Source: Planctomycetota bacterium | GTDB taxonomy: Bacteria > Planctomycetota > UBA1135 > GCA-002686595 | Length of the DNA stretch: 64,000 nucleotides | Direction of reading: 5' to 3' | Assembly: GCA_028278425.1 (NCBI GenBank) | Contig: JANQEJ010000037.1 | Span: forward strand, 1-64,000 | Shown: positions 1 through 11,490 of the stretch, piece after piece | How positions within the stretch are numbered: position 1 is the stretch's first letter | Layout of the letters: every line of letters begins with the position of its first letter | Position numbers and translations under genes: made by a program | Notes under the pieces: generated by a model | The model's database searches: none | What the model saw: the letters and a program-made list of their open reading frames with translations, nothing else | Told to the model about the DNA's origin: nothing

Positions 1-2
1 GG

Positions 3-512
3 CACACGGGTCTCGTCGCCCCCGACGGCGCGGACAGCGTCGGAGTGGCCTACTTCCAGGTCGACAAGGACGTCTACGAGCGCGACGTCGAGCCGCTCCT
101 CCACGACAAGATCACCCGCTCGGTCTCCGACCTCGTCGACGCGTCGCTCGTCGCGCCCGGCGACGCCGACCTGGTCATCCGCGGGCGGATCTACGACTAC
201 CGGCGCCGCGGCGGCATCCGCGGGCGCGACAACCAGCTCCTCGAGACCTCGGTCCGCCTGGGCGTCGAGGCCCGGCTCGAGCGCCGCGCGACCGGCGAAG
301 TGCTCGCGACCGTCAACGCGCAGATCCCGAGCGGCTACGTCGCGGCCGAGCGCCAAGTCGTCGACCTGTCGCTCGGACCGGACACGGAGACGATCCTCGT
401 CGGCGGCCGACCGAACGAGGCCGCGGCGCGCGATCGGGCGCTGCGATTCCTGGCGGATCAGATCGTCCTCGATCTCTTTCGCGTCCAGGAAGCGGAGGTC
501 CCGGAGCGTTGA
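3..512 (+). CDS. LptE-like outer-membrane assembly lipoprotein, 5' end missing
   Basis: The frame is open to the left edge of the window, so the N-terminus with any lipobox is missing; the GTG at 45 is internal, not a convincing start. The visible 169 residues have an acidic helix followed by alternating strands (ADLVIRGRIYDYRRR, then VEARLERRATGEVLA) and end in an NEAAARDRALRFLADQIV helix. This layout matches LptE-family proteins, which plug the LptD barrel and help place lipopolysaccharide in the outer membrane. Family assignment rests on pattern only. ftsH follows 139 bases later on the same strand. It could instead be another small envelope lipoprotein. Confidence 0.55.
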   Translation, partial: HTGLVAPDGADSVGVAYFQVDKDVYERDVEPLLHDKITRSVSDLVDASLVAPGDADLVIRGRIYDYRRRGGIRGRDNQLLETSVRLGVEARLERRATGEVLATVNAQIPSGYVAAERQVVDLSLGPDTETILVGGRPNEAAARDRALRFLADQIVLDLFRVQEAEVPER

Positions 513-651
513 CTCAGGCGTAGGCGCCGCCGACGGGCCGTGCCGGCCAACGCGCTCCAAACGCCGGGAAGGCAGGCTGAAGTCCTTTTAAGGTAGAGTG
601 ATAGCGCTTCTCTCCTGTAGGGAAGCCTGGCAGGAGACGATAAGAAGGCCC

Positions 652-3015
<2,364 letters not shown>

Positions 3016-3066
3016 GCGTACCCTGAGGTCGTTGGGAAAGCTCGCGTTGCAACGATCGGAGGAGGA

Positions 3067-4431
3067 ATGAGCGCCGGCAGACTGTTCGGCACCGACGGCA
3101 TCCGCGGCCGCGCCGGCGAAGGTTGGCTCGCGCCCGCGCGCGTATCCGCGCTCGGACGGTCCGCCGGCCGCGTGCTCGGAAAGGGCAAGGGCGGACGCGC
3201 GCTCCTCGGACACGACGGACGCCATTCCGGCCCCGAGCTGGAAGCGGCCCTCGCGCGGGGACTCAAGGCGGCGGGCTTCGACAGCACGAGCGCCGGGCTG
3301 ATCACGACGCCGGGGCTCGCCGTGCTCGGGCGGCTCTCTTCCTTCGACCTGACCGCGATGCTCAGCGCCTCGCACAACCCGGCGGAGGACAACGGCATCA
3401 AGCTCTTCGACGCGGAAGGCGACAAGCTCGCCGACGAGGTCGAGGACGCCATCGAGGCCGACGTCCGCGGCACCTTCGACGAAGAAGAAGCATGGCCGGA
3501 CGCGGAGACGCCGCCGCACGATCCCGAGCTCGAGGAACGCTACCTGTCCCACCTCGTCGCGTCGGTCAAGGGCCTGAAGCTCGACGGCCTCGCCGTCGTG
3601 CTCGACGGCGCGAACGGCGGCGGCAGCCGGGTCGCTCCGCGCGCCCTGGGCCGCCTGGGAGCGCAGGTCATCACCACCGCGTGCGAGCCGGACGGGGACA
3701 ACATCAACGACGGCTGCGGCGCCACGCAGCCCGGTCACCTGCGCGAGGCGGTCCGTCTCCACGGCGCGGACCTGGGCGTCGCCCTCGACGGCGACGGGGA
3801 CCGCTGCATCCTCGTCGACGAAACGGGCGGCCTGGTCCACGGCGACGGCATCCTGACGCTCACCGCGCGCTACGCGCGGGAGACCGGCGACCTGACCGAC
3901 CCACGCATCGTCGCGACCGTGATGTCCAACCGCGGTCTGCACCGAGCCCTGCGGGACGTGGGCGTCGGCGTCGAGACCGTCGACGTCGGCGACCGGCGGG
4001 TGGTGGAGGCACTGCGGCGCGAGAAGCTCTCGCTCGGCGGGGAACAGTCCGGCCACATCGTCTTCGGCGCGGACAACTTCCACGTCGGCGACGGCATCTA
4101 CACGGCGCTGCGCGTCCTGGCGGTCATGCGGGCGACCGGAGAGAAGCTCTCCACCCTCGCCGCCCCCTACCAGCCCTTCCCCCAGGTGCTGGTCAACGTC
4201 CCGGTGGCGCAGAAGCCGAGCCTCGCGGAGCTTCCGGCGGTGGTCGAGGCGGTTCGCGCGATCGAAGACGACCTGGGCGAGGACGGGCGCGTGCTGCTGC
4301 GCTACTCCGGCACCGAGCCGCTGGCGCGCGTCATGGTCGAAGGACCCGACGCGGACTGGATCCAGGCGCGCGCGCACGAGCTGGCGGACCTTCTCGCGCG
4401 CGAGCTCGGGAGCGAGACCGCGGCGTCGTGA
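3067..4431 (+). CDS. glmM: Phosphoglucosamine mutase GlmM
   Basis: Converts glucosamine-6-phosphate to glucosamine-1-phosphate for UDP-GlcNAc, peptidoglycan and LPS synthesis. The 454-residue protein starts with the FGTDGIRG signature, carries the phosphoserine loop SASHNP with the catalytic serine at residue 102 (same position as in E. coli), the metal loop DGDGDR, and the C-terminal phosphate-binding RYSGTEP. A strong GGAGGAGG ribosome site ends 3 bases before the ATG. The stop overlaps the next start (GTGA), so tsaB is translationally coupled. Bringing ftsH, glmM and tsaB together gives a housekeeping cluster. Confidence 0.97.
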   Translation: MSAGRLFGTDGIRGRAGEGWLAPARVSALGRSAGRVLGKGKGGRALLGHDGRHSGPELEAALARGLKAAGFDSTSAGLITTPGLAVLGRLSSFDLTAMLSASHNPAEDNGIKLFDAEGDKLADEVEDAIEADVRGTFDEEEAWPDAETPPHDPELEERYLSHLVASVKGLKLDGLAVVLDGANGGGSRVAPRALGRLGAQVITTACEPDGDNINDGCGATQPGHLREAVRLHGADLGVALDGDGDRCILVDETGGLVHGDGILTLTARYARETGDLTDPRIVATVMSNRGLHRALRDVGVGVETVDVGDRRVVEALRREKLSLGGEQSGHIVFGADNFHVGDGIYTALRVLAVMRATGEKLSTLAAPYQPFPQVLVNVPVAQKPSLAELPAVVEAVRAIEDDLGEDGRVLLRYSGTEPLARVMVEGPDADWIQARAHELADLLARELGSETAAS

Positions 4432-5042
4432 CCGCGGTCGCGCTCGAGACTTCTTCCCGCCGCGGCTCCGTCGCCGTGTCGCACGGGGACGTGATCCTCG
4501 AGGCGTTTCTCGAGAACGAACGCGCGCACGCGAGCGATCTTCTCCCGCGCGTCGACGCGCTTCTCGTGGAAGTCGGCGCGCCCGCGATCGCGCAGGCGGG
4601 GCTCGACGCGATCGTCGTCGGCACGGGCCCGGGAAGCTTCACCGGGCTGCGCGTCGGCGTCGCGACGGCGCTCGGGCTCGCGCGCGGAACGGGCGGCGCG
4701 CTGCGCGGCGTCCCGTCTTTCGAAGCGCTCGCGTTTCACGAGCTGCGGCCCGGCGAGGTGGGAACGGTCCTGCAGGACGCGCGCGCCGGCGCGTACTATT
4801 TCGCGCGCTACCGGCGTACGGAAGACGACGTGGAGACGATCGTCGCTCCCTCGATCGTTCCAGCGGACGAAGCAAACGACCGCGCGCCGGAGGACGACGT
4901 CGTTCTCGGCGACGCCGCAGCCCCGCGCGCGGAAGCTCTCCTGGAGCTCGGAATGAAGCGACTCGAACGTCACGGCGCCCACGAGCCGAAGGACGTGGAA
5001 CCGCTCTACCTGCGCCCGTTCGCCGCGAAACGGCGCGGTTAA
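4428..5042 (+). CDS. tsaB: tRNA threonylcarbamoyladenosine biosynthesis protein TsaB
   Basis: TsaB is the inactive actin-like/ASKHA partner of TsaD in making the universal t6A37 tRNA modification. The 204-residue product begins at GTG 4428, overlapping the glmM stop. It shows the N-terminal strand with ALETSS, the hallmark GTGPGSFTGLRVG loop and the following ATALGLARG helix. Length is slightly below the usual 220-230 residues because the C-terminal region is short. The partner tsaD is not in this window. The terminator hairpin at 5051-5076 lies just beyond the stop and may serve both this gene and the convergent histone-like gene. Confidence 0.93.
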   Translation: MTAVALETSSRRGSVAVSHGDVILEAFLENERAHASDLLPRVDALLVEVGAPAIAQAGLDAIVVGTGPGSFTGLRVGVATALGLARGTGGALRGVPSFEALAFHELRPGEVGTVLQDARAGAYYFARYRRTEDDVETIVAPSIVPADEANDRAPEDDVVLGDAAAPRAEALLELGMKRLERHGAHEPKDVEPLYLRPFAAKRRG

Positions 5043-5050
5043 ACGAAACA

Positions 5051-5076
5051 TGCCCCCAAGCCGAGGCTCGGGGGCA
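5051..5076 (-). terminator. Hairpin terminator between convergent tsaB and the histone-fold gene
   Basis: An 11-base-pair stem with one mismatch and a 4-base loop (TGCCCCCAAGC / GCTCGGGGGCA). Read on the minus strand it is followed by a T-rich run (TGTTTCGTTT), so it mainly terminates the histone-fold gene, which ends at 5105. On the plus strand there is no good T-run, so it may only slow transcription leaving tsaB. Confidence 0.7.
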
Positions 5077-5104
5077 CGTTGAATCGACTCCGCTTGCGAG
5101 CGAC

Positions 5105-5341
5105 CTAGAGGTCGTGCGGACGAAGAGTCTTGCGGCCGTTGTTCAGAGCGCGACCCTCGGCCGACGCGATCATCTCACGCACGGCCGTGTCGAGTGCCCC
5201 GTAGAAGTCACCGGAGACGTTGATCCCAGCGCAGGCCTTCGTGCGGCTCTTGCTGATGATCAGGTCGACGGCTTTCTTCCGCCGCGAGGAGGCTTTCTTT
5301 GCCTTACGGGCGGGCTTTCTCTTGGCTTTCCTTCTTCCCAT
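5105..5341 (-). CDS. Small histone-fold DNA-binding protein with a basic N-terminal tail
   Basis: A 78-residue protein. Residues 1-23 are almost only Lys, Arg, Ala and Ser. Residues 24-78 look like a histone fold: helix 1 (24-37), loop with NVSGDF, long helix 2 (about 44-67), then GRKTLRPHDL. The last block matches the archaeal histone signature GRKT(I/L)xxxD, with Arg70 and Asp77 seven residues apart as in the archaeal R-D clamp, and Thr72 at the RT position. Helix 2 is about four residues shorter than in HMfB and helix 3 is nearly absent, as in reported bacterial histones of the helix-3-truncated type. It stands alone with a promoter and terminator, as expected for an abundant nucleoid protein. 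Fold assignment is from sequence pattern; DNA binding is inferred. Confidence 0.75.
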   Translation of the reverse strand: MGRRKAKRKPARKAKKASSRRKKAVDLIISKSRTKACAGINVSGDFYGALDTAVREMIASAEGRALNNGRKTLRPHDL

Positions 5342-5394
5342 GACTGTTCTTGCCTTGGTGTTGGTGGAGGGTTTGGAGCCGTGACGCGGGTGAA

Positions 5395-5423
5395 AGAATG
5401 TCGCCGCCCGCGCGGACTGTCAA
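5395..5423 (-). promoter_or_regulatory. Probable sigma-70-type promoter of the histone-fold gene
   Basis: On the minus strand a perfect TTGACA (5418-5423) is followed by exactly 17 bases and CATTCT (5395-5400), which keeps the A, T and final T of the -10 consensus. The start codon lies 53 bases downstream of the -10, giving a moderate leader. No other gene on this strand could use it. Confidence 0.6.
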
Positions 5424-5624
5424 CACGCGCGATGTGCGGAAATCCCGTTTTTCCTGCCGATTTCGGGCGGGATTCCGGAATCTGAGCCTTGGCTTCCCGC
5501 AGCCTTCCCGGCAGTCGAGCTCCATGGAACCCCACCGCGACCTGGACTATCCTCGGCGCGTGGACACTTGCGCCGCGGTAGGACCCGGACCCGTCCCGGT
5601 CGAAGCCACCCGGGCCGACCGCCG

Positions 5625-8600
5625 GTGAAGCGACTCCTCGCGTTCCTGCGCTTCATCTTCCTGAGCTGCGCGTGGCTCTTGTTCCTTTCCGCGATCGGGC
5701 TCTTCCTGCTCGAGGAGACCGGCTTCCTGACCGCCGTGATCCGCGATCGCGTGGCGAGGGAGCTCGGTCCGCTGGGCGCGAGGCTCCAGATCGAGCAGGT
5801 GCGCCTGCACTGGTTCGAGCCCGGACTGACCCTCGAGGGCATCACCTTCGACGGCGAGAACCGGGACGGCACGTGGGTCGAAGGCAAGGAACGCCTGCGC
5901 GTGTCCGAAGTCCACGTCCTCCTCGACCCGAGCCTGGACCCGACGCGGCCGGTCGAGAGCATCAGCGTCCGCGGCGGCCGGATGATCCTGTCCGACACGC
6001 TCGTCCAGGCCCTCGAGGCGCTGCTCGGCGAGATGGAGGACACCGAGTCGACCGCGCGCCGGCCGCCGATCTCCGTCTCCGGCATCGAGGTCGACCTGGA
6101 GACGCCGACCGGCTCCGAGATCGCGATCGGCAGCACGGACTTCGTGCTCGAGGACGACGAGGGCGGCCCTTTCAACCTCCGCGGGCGCCTCTGGCCGACG
6201 CTCGGCGGCGCGGCGATCGCCCCGGTCGCGATCAACATCCACGGCGAGACCTGGTTGGAGCGCGGGGTCCACCTGCACGCCTCGGCCCGCTCGCTGGCCC
6301 TCGACTCCGCCGGCATGACGGCGGTGGAGCTGCTCGCTCCCACCGGGCTCGAGAGCTTCCGGGGCGAGCTGACCCTCGACGCGGACGCGCGCTTCCATCC
6401 CGACGTCGGCAAGCCGCCGTCGGCCGCGCTGCGGGTCGCGCTCCGCGACGCGCACCTGACGCCGCGCGCTCAGGTCCCGATCGAGAAGGGAACGCTCGAC
6501 CTGAAGGTCCGTTTCGAACCGGCGCCCGGAATGGAGCTCTGGGACACCAAGGCGTGGGCGGCGACCGTGCGGGCCGAGGGGGAATGGAACCGCAGCCCGG
6601 TCGAGGCCTGGGCGCTCCTCGGCGCCGACGCGTCGTCGGACACGCTCGTGGAGGCGTGGGCGAGCGTGGAGGACCTGCAACTCGACGAGGACACGCTCCG
6701 CGCGTTCCAGCGGCACGACGACGAGGACACGATGAGGGACTTCCGCGCCCTCGCCCCGCGCGGCGTCGTCGACACCCACGTCGTGTACCGCCTGCCCCGC
6801 GGGGCCGGGGAGTCGTCGCCGGTCAGCGGCGAAAGCCTCGCGACCGCCCGCCACGAGCTCGTGGTCGACCTGGTCTGCGACGGCGGTGCCGAGATGACCT
6901 TCCACGGCTGGCGCGACGCGCGCGGCAACGTCCAGGGCTGCCCGGTGCCGTGCGACGGCGTCAGCGGGCTCGTGATCTTCACGCGCAACGACGCGCTCTC
7001 GCGGCCGGAGCACCTCGCCTTCGTCGGGATGCAGGCGAACCACGGGAGCGGCATCGTCTACGGCGAGGGCCTCTTCAGCTCGCCGCTCGAGGGCCGCTCC
7101 GCCGACATGGACTTCCGCATCCGGGTGCCGAGCATGGCGGTGGGCCCCGTGCTCGCGGAGGGCCTGCAGGGCATGGACGCGACCAAGGACGTCTGGGCGA
7201 CCTACAACCCGGTCGGCGGCGAGATCTCGGCCGAGTGGCGGCTGCGCGCGCGCCAGGACCTCGGCGGGCTCTCGGGCTGGGCGCGGATCGGCGTGCACGA
7301 GGTCGGGATGACGTGGAGCGACGTCCCCGTCCCGCTCGAGCGCGTCGACGGCGAGCTCGAGATCCGCTGGGCGCGAAACTCGACCGAGCTCACCGGAACC
7401 TTCCTGCCGGAGAAGGACCGGCCGGATTCGCGCCGGCCGATCGGCGTCCGCTGGACGATGGAGAGCCGCCCCGAGCAGGGCCAGAAGGCGCGCGTGTTCG
7501 GCATCGTGCGCGAGGAGTCCCTCCCGCGGGAGATCGCGCCCGAGGCCGTCCCGTCGGTCCCGCTCCAGGAGATCCGCGTCGAGCTCGAGGAGCTCCTGCT
7601 GCGCGGGGAAGACTGGAACACCCTCGCCGCGCGCTTTCCGGAGATGGGCGCTCAGGTCACCGAGCTCAAAGCCCAGGGGAGCGTGGACGCGACCTTCGTC
7701 GGCGCGCGGCACCATCCGGCCGCCGCGTACCGCTACGACGTCGAGGCGACGCCGCGTCAAGTGGTCGTCACGCCCCGCTTCTTCCAACGACAGACGCAGG
7801 ATCTGCGCGGGCGCATCCTGATCCACGGCGTCGAGTCGCTCGACGCTGAGGAGGCGGAGATCGGCGACGTGTCGACGCACCTCGGCCTCTTCGGCCGCTG
7901 GGGAAGCGACGTCCTGCTCGCCGCCGAGGGCCGCGTGCCGGCCCGCGAGCCGGCGCAGATCCGCGTGTACGGCGCCGGGGTCGACCCGTCCAACCCCACG
8001 CTCAAGGCCGTCCTCTTCAGCGACGGGACCCAGTTCTCCGAGTTCGAGCTCGACGGGCGCCTGGACTTCGACGCCACGGTCGACCTCGCACCCGGAGACG
8101 AGGAACCGCAGACGACCTACCGCGTGTTCCTGCGCGAGAACGGGCTCCGCACCGAAGCGCTTCGCCTGGACCGCATGCGCGGTGTGCTCGTTCAGCGCGA
8201 CGACGTCCTCCAGAGCCCGCTGATCGAAGCGTCGCTGGCGGGAACGCCGATCGAGCTGCGGAACGCGTTCTTCCTCTCGACCGCGGCGGCGCGCAACCTC
8301 GATCAGGCCGACCCCATGCTGCGCTCGGGTGAGCTCGGCAGCGAGGAGGGATTCGCGCTCCAGGCCGACTGGTCCACGGAGCGGATGAGCCTCGACCGCG
8401 AGCACCTGGAGCCCTTCGTCGACGCGGAGACGATCGACCTGCTCCTCAACGAGACCGGGCTCACCGGCGAGGTCGACGTCGACGCGGCTCGCATCCTCGT
8501 CGTCTCGGATCCCGACGGGAAGAGCCGGGTGGCCTTCCACGGCCGCGCCGAGCCCCGCCGCGTGCGCCTGACCGCCGGCGTGCCGATCGCGATCCGCCGG

Positions 8601-9437
8601 GCCGCGATCGACGTCGAGAGCCTCGTGCTCGAGGCGGGCCGGGTGCGGGCCTGGTGGAGCGTGTCCGACCTCGACGCGCAGGTGGCGGGGCGGCGCATCG
8701 ACGACGCCTCGATGATCGTGACCTTCATCGACGGAAGGCTCTCGATCGACAACCTCGACGGCGACTTCGAGAGCGGCGTCATCCGGGGGCTGGGCGGCGT
8801 GGAGCTCGCGAACAACGCCCTCGCCGTGGACCTGACGAAGCCCTACGGCTTCACGATCGCCGTGCGCCTCGACGACGTGCCGGTCGAACGCCTCCTCGGC
8901 GGGCTCTTCGAGGCGAGCGCCGAGGACTACGGCAAGCTGAGCACCACCCTGCGGCTGCACGGCCGGGGCGACGACGTGCTCGCCCTCGCGGGCTCGGGAG
9001 GCATCACGCTCGACGACACGCGGGTCTGGTCCGTGCCGGTGATGCGCGAGCTCTTCACCAACCTCGGCTTCGACCGCACCGCGAGCTTCGACCGGATGCA
9101 GACGCGCTGGCAGCTCGAGGACGGCACGATCCGGCTCACGGACATCCGGGTGAGGAGCCCGCTCCTGAACCTCGTCGGGGAGGGCGCGGTGGACCTCGAC
9201 GGCACCGTTTACGCCGACCTGGAGGTCCGCTACAGCCTCGTGGACCGCCTCGGGGGCATCAACCGGATCATTTACTGGCTGAACAACAGCCTGTGGCGCG
9301 TGGCGGTTCGCGGCGACCTCGCCCGCCCGCGGGTCCTCGTCAGGAACTCGGTGAAGGAAGCCTTATTCGGCTTCGACGAGGACTTTCCGCGCCGCCTGCC
9401 ACTCCCGGGCTGGTCCCCCCTTTCCAGCGACTTCTGA
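5625..9437 (+). CDS. AsmA-like giant envelope protein
   Basis: A 1270-residue protein starting at GTG 5625 with one N-terminal membrane anchor (about residues 3-27: leucine/phenylalanine-rich), followed by more than 1200 residues of beta-rich sequence. The start of the soluble part (RLQIEQVRLHWFEPGLTLEG) and the C-terminal region with DTRVWSVPVMRELFTNLGF, RLTDIRVRSPLLNLVGEGAV and YADLEVRYSLVDRLGGINRI are typical of the AsmA/YhdP/TamB-like group. These long grooved proteins span the periplasm and are thought to move phospholipids to the outer membrane. The upstream 50 residues in frame look non-coding. The next gene, manC, begins 27 bases later. Exact substrate is unknown. Confidence 0.8.
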   Translation: MKRLLAFLRFIFLSCAWLLFLSAIGLFLLEETGFLTAVIRDRVARELGPLGARLQIEQVRLHWFEPGLTLEGITFDGENRDGTWVEGKERLRVSEVHVLLDPSLDPTRPVESISVRGGRMILSDTLVQALEALLGEMEDTESTARRPPISVSGIEVDLETPTGSEIAIGSTDFVLEDDEGGPFNLRGRLWPTLGGAAIAPVAINIHGETWLERGVHLHASARSLALDSAGMTAVELLAPTGLESFRGELTLDADARFHPDVGKPPSAALRVALRDAHLTPRAQVPIEKGTLDLKVRFEPAPGMELWDTKAWAATVRAEGEWNRSPVEAWALLGADASSDTLVEAWASVEDLQLDEDTLRAFQRHDDEDTMRDFRALAPRGVVDTHVVYRLPRGAGESSPVSGESLATARHELVVDLVCDGGAEMTFHGWRDARGNVQGCPVPCDGVSGLVIFTRNDALSRPEHLAFVGMQANHGSGIVYGEGLFSSPLEGRSADMDFRIRVPSMAVGPVLAEGLQGMDATKDVWATYNPVGGEISAEWRLRARQDLGGLSGWARIGVHEVGMTWSDVPVPLERVDGELEIRWARNSTELTGTFLPEKDRPDSRRPIGVRWTMESRPEQGQKARVFGIVREESLPREIAPEAVPSVPLQEIRVELEELLLRGEDWNTLAARFPEMGAQVTELKAQGSVDATFVGARHHPAAAYRYDVEATPRQVVVTPRFFQRQTQDLRGRILIHGVESLDAEEAEIGDVSTHLGLFGRWGSDVLLAAEGRVPAREPAQIRVYGAGVDPSNPTLKAVLFSDGTQFSEFELDGRLDFDATVDLAPGDEEPQTTYRVFLRENGLRTEALRLDRMRGVLVQRDDVLQSPLIEASLAGTPIELRNAFFLSTAAARNLDQADPMLRSGELGSEEGFALQADWSTERMSLDREHLEPFVDAETIDLLLNETGLTGEVDVDAARILVVSDPDGKSRVAFHGRAEPRRVRLTAGVPIAIRRAAIDVESLVLEAGRVRAWWSVSDLDAQVAGRRIDDASMIVTFIDGRLSIDNLDGDFESGVIRGLGGVELANNALAVDLTKPYGFTIAVRLDDVPVERLLGGLFEASAEDYGKLSTTLRLHGRGDDVLALAGSGGITLDDTRVWSVPVMRELFTNLGFDRTASFDRMQTRWQLEDGTIRLTDIRVRSPLLNLVGEGAVDLDGTVYADLEVRYSLVDRLGGINRIIYWLNNSLWRVAVRGDLARPRVLVRNSVKEALFGFDEDFPRRLPLPGWSPLSSDF

Positions 9438-9464
9438 GGTCGTCAGAATCACGAGGCTTCCCCG

Positions 9465-10541
9465 ATGCCCCCCTTGTCTCTCTACGCCGTCATCATGGCC
9501 GGCGGCTCCGGCACCCGGTTCTGGCCGGCCAGCCGCAGCGACCGGCCCAAGCAGTTCCTGCCGATCTCCTCGGACCGGCCGATGATCGCGCAGACCTTCG
9601 CACGCCTCGAGGGCTTCATTCCGACCGAGCGCGTCCTCGTCGTGACCTCGGCGAGCCAGGCGCAGCTCGTGCGCGAGTGCCTCCCGTCGTTGCCGGAGGA
9701 GAATCTCCTCGCCGAGCCGGAGGCGCGCAACACGGCGCCCTGCATCGCGCTCGCCGCGCTCGAGATCGAGAAGCGCGATCCCGACGCGGTCCAGGTCGTG
9801 CTGGCGGCGGACCACGTGATCGAGCCCGCCGACGCCTTCCAGCGCACGGTCGCCGCGGCGGCCGAGCAGGCGGCCTCCGGCGGCTACCTGATCACGCTCG
9901 GCATCCGCCCGGACCACCCGGCGACCGGCTACGGGTACATCCGCGCGGGTGAGGAGATCGCCCGCATCGACGACATTCCCGTCTACCAGGTGGCGCGCTT
10001 CGTCGAGAAGCCCGACCGCGCCTCGGCGGACTCGTTCGTCAAGAGCGGCCGCTTCTACTGGAACTCGGGCATGTTCATCTGGAGCACGGCTTCGATCCTC
10101 GAGGCCTTCCGGACCTTCCTCCCGGAGGTGCACGACGGCCTGCGCAGCGTGAAGACCGAGGCGGACCTGGCCAGGGTCTACGCCGGCCTTCCCTCCACCC
10201 AGGTGGACAAGGCGATCCTGGAGCGCACCGACAACGCGCTGATGCTGCCGATCGACTACCGCTGGAACGACGTCGGGTCGTGGGCCGCCCTCGACCGGGT
10301 GGTCGAGCCCGACGCCCAGGGCAACCGCGCGAGCCTCGCCGACGGGGCGCAGCTCATCGCGGAGGACGCGGAGAACTGCATCGCCTACGCCGAGGGCGAC
10401 CAGGTGATCGCGCTGCTCGGCGTCTCGGACCTCGTCGTCGTCCACGCCGGCAACGCCACCCTGGTCTGCCCCAGGGAGCGCGCCGAGGAGGTCAAACGCC
10501 TCGTGGAACGGCTGAAGGAAGAGGGTCCTCGGTTCCTTTAG
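9465..10541 (+). CDS. manC: Mannose-1-phosphate guanylyltransferase
   Basis: Makes GDP-mannose from mannose-1-phosphate and GTP for surface polysaccharides and glycans. The 358-residue protein is a single nucleotidyltransferase domain: the nucleotide loop GGSGTRFWPASR (residues 13-24), PKQFL (30-34), the metal-binding segment LAADHVIEP, the EKP of FVEKPDRA and WNSGMF of the sugar pocket. It lacks the C-terminal cupin phosphomannose isomerase domain of bifunctional enzymes, so it is the monofunctional type. ATG 9465 is preceded by a weak ribosome site. It follows the AsmA-like gene closely, so both may serve the cell envelope. Confidence 0.93.
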   Translation: MPPLSLYAVIMAGGSGTRFWPASRSDRPKQFLPISSDRPMIAQTFARLEGFIPTERVLVVTSASQAQLVRECLPSLPEENLLAEPEARNTAPCIALAALEIEKRDPDAVQVVLAADHVIEPADAFQRTVAAAAEQAASGGYLITLGIRPDHPATGYGYIRAGEEIARIDDIPVYQVARFVEKPDRASADSFVKSGRFYWNSGMFIWSTASILEAFRTFLPEVHDGLRSVKTEADLARVYAGLPSTQVDKAILERTDNALMLPIDYRWNDVGSWAALDRVVEPDAQGNRASLADGAQLIAEDAENCIAYAEGDQVIALLGVSDLVVVHAGNATLVCPRERAEEVKRLVERLKEEGPRFL

Positions 10542-10627
10542 CACTCCCGCGCCGCATTCCGGCCGGGACCCTCAAGCCGCGTCGCCCGCGGGGCCGAAAG
10601 CCAACCTGGCGCCCCGCCCCGGACGCG

Positions 10628-11479
10628 ATGATCGATCTCCAGACCCTGATCGCCGACGCCAAGGACCTCGAGCCGCTCCCCCAGAGCACGACGCGGCTCG
10701 CCGGGCTCCTGGCCGGGGAGGACTGGGCCATGCCGGACATCTCGCGCGTCATCCGCCTCGACGAGGCGCTGACCGGCCGGCTGCTCGGCGCGGCCAACTC
10801 GGCGCTGTCCGGCGCGCGCGAGGAGATCACGTCGGTCGAGGCCGCGATCATGCGGCTCGGCGCCGGATCGGTGCTCGCGCTCGCGCTCGCGTCCTCGGTC
10901 CGCAAGAGCTTCCAGTCAGACCTGCCGGCGTACGGGCTCGACGAAGGCGCGCTCTGGCGCCACTCGGTCGCCACCGCGCTCGCCGTGGAGCTCGCGCGCC
11001 CCTATTGCCGGCGTTCGATTCCGCCGCAGGCCTTCGCCGCCGGGCTGCTGCACGACGTCGGCAAGCTCGTCCTGGCCCGCCACCTGACGCCGGCGGTGCT
11101 CGCGGTGATGCACCGGGTGCAGAACGACGACGGCTTCGTCGGCTTCGAGGCGGAGTCCGCGGTGCTCGAAGTGCACCACGCCGAGCTGGGCGCGGTCGTG
11201 GCGGAGAACTGGGGCCTGCCCGAGTCGATCGCCGTCGGGATCCGCTTCCACCATTCCCCGCTCGAGGCGCCGTCGGACACCGGACGGCTTCTCTGCAACC
11301 TCGTGGGGATGGCCGACGCCGTCGCGAGCCGGGCCGGCGCGCCCGGCGGAGGTCCCGACCCCGACGAGGAGTTCACGCCGGCGCACGCCGAGCGGCTCGG
11401 CATCACGTGCGAGGGGTTCGACGGACTCTGCGAGGCGGTGGAGCAGCGCCTCGAGGACGTCCTCGCCTGGTACGAGTAG
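10628..11479 (+). CDS. HDOD domain signalling protein
   Basis: A 283-residue protein that is essentially one HDOD domain, an HD-related fold found in signal-transduction proteins. Visible landmarks are the LEPLPQSTTRLAGLL start, IRLDEALTGRLLGAANSA, the AIMRLGAGSVLALAL helix, and the HD-like LLHDVGKLVLA followed by HHAELGAVVAENWGLPESI. HDOD proteins usually lack phosphodiesterase activity and act as regulatory scaffolds. No receiver or GGDEF domain is attached. ATG 10628 is the first start after the long non-coding-looking upstream stretch. The following ruvX starts 11 bases after the stop. Confidence 0.88.
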   Translation: MIDLQTLIADAKDLEPLPQSTTRLAGLLAGEDWAMPDISRVIRLDEALTGRLLGAANSALSGAREEITSVEAAIMRLGAGSVLALALASSVRKSFQSDLPAYGLDEGALWRHSVATALAVELARPYCRRSIPPQAFAAGLLHDVGKLVLARHLTPAVLAVMHRVQNDDGFVGFEAESAVLEVHHAELGAVVAENWGLPESIAVGIRFHHSPLEAPSDTGRLLCNLVGMADAVASRAGAPGGGPDPDEEFTPAHAERLGITCEGFDGLCEAVEQRLEDVLAWYE

Positions 11480-11490
11480 CATGACGCCCC

